This document shows, piece by piece, positions 60,167 to 64,000 of a stretch of DNA of 64,000 bases. The notes beneath the pieces were generated by a model. That model did not search any database. It worked only from the letters and a program-made list of their open reading frames with translations, and was not told where the DNA came from. The position numbers and the translations under genes are program-made. Location: contig JAQOTA010000047.1 of the NCBI GenBank assembly GCA_029532415.1, positions 1,178,001 through 1,242,000 of the forward strand. Reading direction: 5' to 3'. This stretch comes from Marasmius tenuissimus (taxonomy: Eukaryota > Basidiomycota > Agaricomycetes > Agaricales > Marasmiaceae). The first letter of the stretch is position 1. Every line of letters begins with the position of its first letter.

Positions 60167-60739
60167 ATGCGTTGCATCTACTTAGTTGTCTGCTTCGTTT
60201 TCTTTCTCCACTTTTTTGTCGCGCTTGCGAGCCCTGTCGTTCACGAGCTCATGATTCTGAGTCCTTCCGCCTTGGTTTTTCAAGAGACCACCGTCATCAA
60301 ATGGTCGGGAGGCGCGCCACCGTTTACTCTCTCCATTAATGCGTCGGTCGATGGTGGCAGCCTCACAAGCATCGCCACCTTGGACAATCAAACATCTCCA
60401 GTGGCATGGGTCGTTGACATTGCCCCCGGGAGCTCTATTACTTTCGAATTGCGAGATGGATCAGGGCTCGCCACTAACACACCGCTGATCACAGTGCAAC
60501 CGCGGAAGGCCGAAGCTGATGGGGACCTGGCGAGTAATGATGAATCCCAGACGAGATCTGTGACCTCGTGGTACTACTGGGGACATTTGAGCAAGTACGT
60601 GACTCTAGATTTTTCAAGCTTCTCAGATTCTAAGACAAAGAATAGCACCCAGTCTGCCATTACTCTTGGTGTTGGGATCGGCCTAGCTTGCTTGATTGTC
60701 TTGGTGTCTGCCTGCTGTAGGAGTGGCTCTGAGAAGTAG
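60167..60739 (+). CDS. Secreted/membrane protein with Ig-like (Kre9/Knh1-like) domain, copy 2
   Basis: Proposed model: join(60167..60594, 60646..60739), 173 residues, with a 51-nt in-frame intron. It has a strong signal peptide (YLVVCFVFFLHFFVALAS). The beta-rich domain carries LMILSPSALVFQETTVIKWSGG, PPFTLSI, ATLDNQTSPVAWVVDIAPG and ITFELRDGSGLA, matching copy 1 block by block. The C-terminus has one transmembrane helix (ITLGVGIGLACLIVLVSACC) and a short basic end, without the Gly/Asp-rich tail of copy 1. The later ATG at 60167 is chosen because it places the signal peptide at the N-terminus. An upstream in-frame ATG near 60092 would add 25 residues. Function unknown. Confidence 0.75.
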   Translation: MRCIYLVVCFVFFLHFFVALASPVVHELMILSPSALVFQETTVIKWSGGAPPFTLSINASVDGGSLTSIATLDNQTSPVAWVVDIAPGSSITFELRDGSGLATNTPLITVQPRKAEADGDLASNDESQTRSVTSWYYWGHLSKYVTLDFSSFSDSKTKNSTQSAITLGVGIGLACLIVLVSACCRSGSEK

Positions 60740-61009
60740 AGGGACAACCGATTGGACCGGAGAACGTCTGGGAATGCAAGCTTCGACTGGGCTGAACCGT
60801 AGCCAAAGATTGAGCCGCTCTCGCGGTTAGTGACCGCTAGCTTTCAACGACCTCTGAAGAGGTCCTCCGACAACCTCCAAGGGGTCATTGAATCGACCAA
60901 TTGGAAGTCTTGCCTACGGGCGAGGCGAAGCGACAAGTGATAAAACGCATATTCCGTTCGTTCAGACTGTGATTGTACATGATTGTGGTTCCGAAGTCCT
61001 TTTATCTCC
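60740..61009. other. Convergent intergenic region
   Basis: About 270 nt between the + strand Ig-like copy 2 and the - strand SDR copy 1. Contains their 3' ends. No coding evidence. Confidence 0.45.
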
Positions 61010-62185
61010 TTACCACTTCTCGTGCGCGGGACGTACTATCAGATGATAAGGTTAGTGTTGTCAGGATAGAAAGCGCACAACAACGTACGATCCAATTCCC
61101 AAGTCCAAGATGATTGATCTTGTTTAGCAAGATAAACGTATCCCTGTGGTCCGATTTCAGTTTTGGACGAGGAGAATGACGGAAGTAAGGGAACCGTACT
61201 GCGGCAATACTCTCAGCATTCAACCGGATAGCTTCGTTCTTCTCCCATTCGGGATCGTTGTATCGTTCCTTGGTTCGGGGAGTAACGATGACTCCATCAA
61301 TTATGGCCTACATGGTGTCAAAAGGTGAATCAGCCTCTCAAAGATGCGGTTGCGAATGTCTCAGGGCTTCGTGGCTCACATGAGAGACCTTGAAGAAGAC
61401 ATTAAGTAAGGAAGACCAAGATCGGGAGACTGAAGTCGGACACGCACATGAATATTCTGTTTCCCAAACTCCTTCGCAAGACTCTGGGATAGTGCTCGGA
61501 CCGCATGTTTCCCCGCAGAGAAAATACTGGTGACAACGTTTCCGCGAATACTGGAAGTAGCACCGGTGAAAACTAGGAAGCCGCGGGCACCAGTGCTGGG
61601 ATCGATCGAGTTTTCTTTGAAATCGAGGACGATTTCGCGGGCGAAGGCGAAGGTCCCTTCGATGTTGGACTCAATGCTGACCTTCACGTCTTCCTGGGTA
61701 ACGTCGAGGAAGGGTTTGAACACTCCGTTACCAGCATTGTACACAGCGGCCCGAATCTCGTAGGAAGGCTTAGCAAAGTGAGTTCGAATTTTCTGGAATG
61801 CATCTTTCACGTCCGAGGCTGCGTAGGAAGAGACTGGGAAAGCTGCCACCTGAAGAACGTGAGTTTTGGGCGAGCAAACTCTTAAGAAGTCACCTACGTC
61901 TATGCCAGACCCCTTCAGATCACTCTCGAAGGCCTTCAGCAAGTCTGCGTTCCTTGCTATCAATGCAACACTATAGCCTTCCTTCGCGAATGCACGGCTT
62001 CAGGGTCCCAGAAGTTGTCAAGACACGATGTCTGAGGTAGTGATGACCGGTACTCACGCTGAAGCACCTCCCGTTCCTCCTCCTGCACCGATTCCTGAAC
62101 GATGTTGGGTCAACGACCGGAACTACAGCCCATAGTGATTGGATGCCTTACCTGCAATAACAACGAGAGGTTTGGCGTTCGACAT
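61010..62185 (-). CDS. NAD(P)-binding short-chain dehydrogenase/reductase (SDR), copy 1
   Basis: Proposed model: complement(61010..61035, 61089..61143, 61200..61307, 61448..61849, 61898..61997, 62058..62094, 62152..62185), 253 residues, the classical SDR length. The N-terminus PLVVIAGIGAGGGTGGASA is the Rossmann nucleotide-binding Gly motif. It is followed by YSVALIARN, then YNAG (the conserved NAG), then the catalytic-region helix FSAGKHAVRALSQSLAKEFG. The YxxxK site reads FSAGK, so Phe stands where the catalytic Tyr is expected. The C-terminus ends in LDLRPAHEKW. No signal peptide, so probably cytosolic. The substrate is unknown. The 140-nt intron after NIH may hide a small exon. Next to a paralogue on the same strand. 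Confidence 0.85.
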
Positions 62186-62940
62186 GACAATTCGATGGGG
62201 GATAAAGAGCTATGAGAACGAAGAATTCTTGACAGTGCTTGGAATAACTGGTCCTCCTTTATATGGTGCAGATATCAGTCAGCGGTTCGGTGGTCCAAGC
62301 GTCCGTAGTCAGCCATGAGAATAAGACTATTCAGAGCAATCGAATTTGGAATAGAGCCAAGGAGTAACGATAATTCGCTGAATAATTTCAGAAGCGTTGC
62401 GCAATGTCGCGCAACATGAACGTCGAAGGCAAAATCGGAGGTCTCACCAATCACCGGAGAACCGGGGTTAGGTGCCGGGTGACTTGAGCCATAGGGTTAG
62501 GTTTGTCCTCTGAGCTCACTTCCCATCTCATTCAAAACATCTCAGTACTCCAGATTTGACACTCCCATCGCTGGAGGGGTCGTCCTGTCATAAGTCCATC
62601 ACATAGATGCTTCTGTCAATATTTTTGCATAATCGATCTTTCCTTTCAGTCAAAGGCCACATTTTATACCGGGGAGGCCTCTGTCGCGGACTCTGGGATC
62701 GTCTGGAGCTCGCAATTTCACGATTCCGACTCGGAGCTCCCCATCCATTCATACTCTCCCAGCATGACGGCGATTCGGTCACCTTGCATTCAGTTCCGTT
62801 CAAGTCAATCTATCGCTTTTGTGATCAAGCCAACATTCAAATCAAGACGTCGAGCCGAGCCCATGGAACAAAGTAACGCATATTTCATTCATTTAGGACG
62901 TGATCGTACATGATCGAATCTCAGGATCTCTTTCATCTAT
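62186..62940. other. Spacer between SDR copies
   Basis: About 750 nt: promoter of SDR copy 1 and 3' flank of copy 2. A plus frame at 62607-62876 shows no domain. Confidence 0.4.
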
Positions 62941-64000
62941 TTACCACTTTTCGTGGGCAGGACGCACTACCAAATCATTTGATCAGTGTCGTTATCATCG
63001 GGAATAGAACATAGAGACTAACGGTCCAGCTCCCAGGTCCAAGATGATTGATCTTGTTTCGCAAGGTAAACGTATCCCTGGGAGTTTCGTTCTCAGCTTT
63101 GGGCGAACGAGGTGACGACGGAGAAGGAAACCTACCGCAGCGATACTCTCAGGATTCAACCTGACAGCCTCATTCTTCTCCCACTCGGGATCGTTGCGCC
63201 GCTCTTTAGTACGGGGAGTGATTATCCCTCCGTCGATTATAGCCTATCAGTCAAAAGGTGAGGCTCCCATTGAGAGCGTCGAAATCTATTGCTGGAAGCT
63301 CTTGGACTTACATGTGCGACCTGCAGCGATAAGTACTTTGGGACACAAACGAAAATCAAATGCTTACATGAATATTCTGTTTACCAAACTCCTTCGCCAG
63401 GCTTTGAGAGAGTGCTCGTTCCGCATGTTTCCCCGCAGAGAAAGCGCTGGTGGTCACATTCCCGCGAATACTAGCCGTAGCACCCGTGAAGATCAAAACA
63501 CCTCGGGCGCCGGTACCAGGATCGATGGAGTTTTCCTTAAACTCGAGGATGATCTCACGAGCGAACGCGAAGGTCCCTTCGATGCCTTCGCTTGTACCCT
63601 TCACATCTTCTGGCGTGACGTCCAGGAAGGACTTGCGTACTGCATGGCCCACAGCGTTCCAAACAGCTGCACGAATTTCGTAGGAAGGCTTGGCAAAATG
63701 AGCCCGGATTTTCTGGAATGCGCCGGAGACGTCCGAGGCTGAGTAAGAGGGGATCGGGAAGGCCACTGCCTGAGAGAAAGATGAGTGGCCGGAGAACGAA
63801 GTCCTGAGGAACGACCTACGTCTATGCCAGATCCTTTCAAATCACTCTCGAATGCTTTCAACGAGTCTACGTTCCTGGCAACTAAGGCGACGCTGTAGCC
63901 TTCCTTCGCGAATACACGACTGTGGGTGGTCAAAACACGATTCTCGAAGTTACTGACTGATGCTCACGCTGAAGCACCTCCCGTTCCTCCACCTGCACCG
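62941..64000 (-). CDS. SDR copy 2, partial (5' end outside the window)
   Basis: Tandem paralogue of SDR copy 1. The first exon, with the start codon, lies beyond 64000. Visible parts run from the Gly-rich exon at the window edge through RVFAKEGYSVALVARN and AVAFPIPSYSASDV to FSAGKHAERALSQSLAKEFG, ending in RPAHEKW with TAA at 62941. It shares the FSAGK replacement of the catalytic Tyr. The NAG region of copy 1 (YNAGNG) reads WNAVGH here, so the conserved Gly of NAG is shifted or lost. The split, intron positions and end sequence match copy 1 closely, supporting recent duplication. Confidence 0.8.

Overview
The window looks like nuclear DNA of a filamentous basidiomycete, most likely an agaricomycete. 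Coding regions are broken by many short introns (mostly 46-70 nt, GT..AG), and the readable proteins are typical fungal families: a Pho80/PCL-type cyclin, SPO22/ZIP4, a GtaA-type glutaminase-like pair, a G-protein alpha subunit, a Zn(II)2Cys6 regulator, an F-box/LRR protein and NAD(P)-binding SDRs. No rRNA, tRNA, CRISPR array or intact transposon was recognised. I cannot name the species. All exon coordinates were derived by eye from splice consensus, reading phase and family resemblance.

Layout. 0.3-3.1 kb: two related short minus-strand genes of unknown function. 3.1-10.2 kb: no supported gene. 10.3-12.4 kb: PCL-type cyclin (+). 12.4-18.7 kb: 3' flank, then gene-poor DNA. 18.7-23.5 kb: very intron-rich SPO22/ZIP4 meiosis gene (+). 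24.0-25.3 kb: adenosine-deaminase-like gene (+). 25.3-30.7 kb: poorly resolved, with a possible decayed or unmodelled gene near 28.9-30.4 kb. 30.7-32.8 kb: S10 serine carboxypeptidase (+). 33.3-41.1 kb: two tandem minus-strand GtaA-like membrane-anchored proteins. 43.1-44.6 kb: G-alpha subunit (+). 48.8-50.6 kb: F-box protein (+). 51.1-51.6 kb: possible broken gene. 51.8-56.7 kb: Zn(II)2Cys6 regulator (+) with a 6-nt microexon and an unusually long repeat-bearing intron. 58.2-60.7 kb: two related small secreted/membrane Ig-like proteins (+). 61.0-64.0 kb: two related minus-strand SDR genes, the second cut by the window end.

Theme. Four different families occur as adjacent same-strand pairs (0.3-3.1, 33.3-41.1, 58.2-60.7 and 61.0-64.0 kb), so local tandem duplication has shaped this segment. 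The adenosine deaminase, carboxypeptidase and two glutaminase-like proteins could all release nitrogen from organic sources, but co-function is only inference. I found no clear undescribed system. The most unusual items are the regulator's 6-nt exon and 1.1-kb repeat-bearing intron, the C-terminal PPxY tails shared by both GtaA-like proteins, the G-alpha whose receptor-contact tail seems missing, and the SDR pair lacking the usual catalytic tyrosine.
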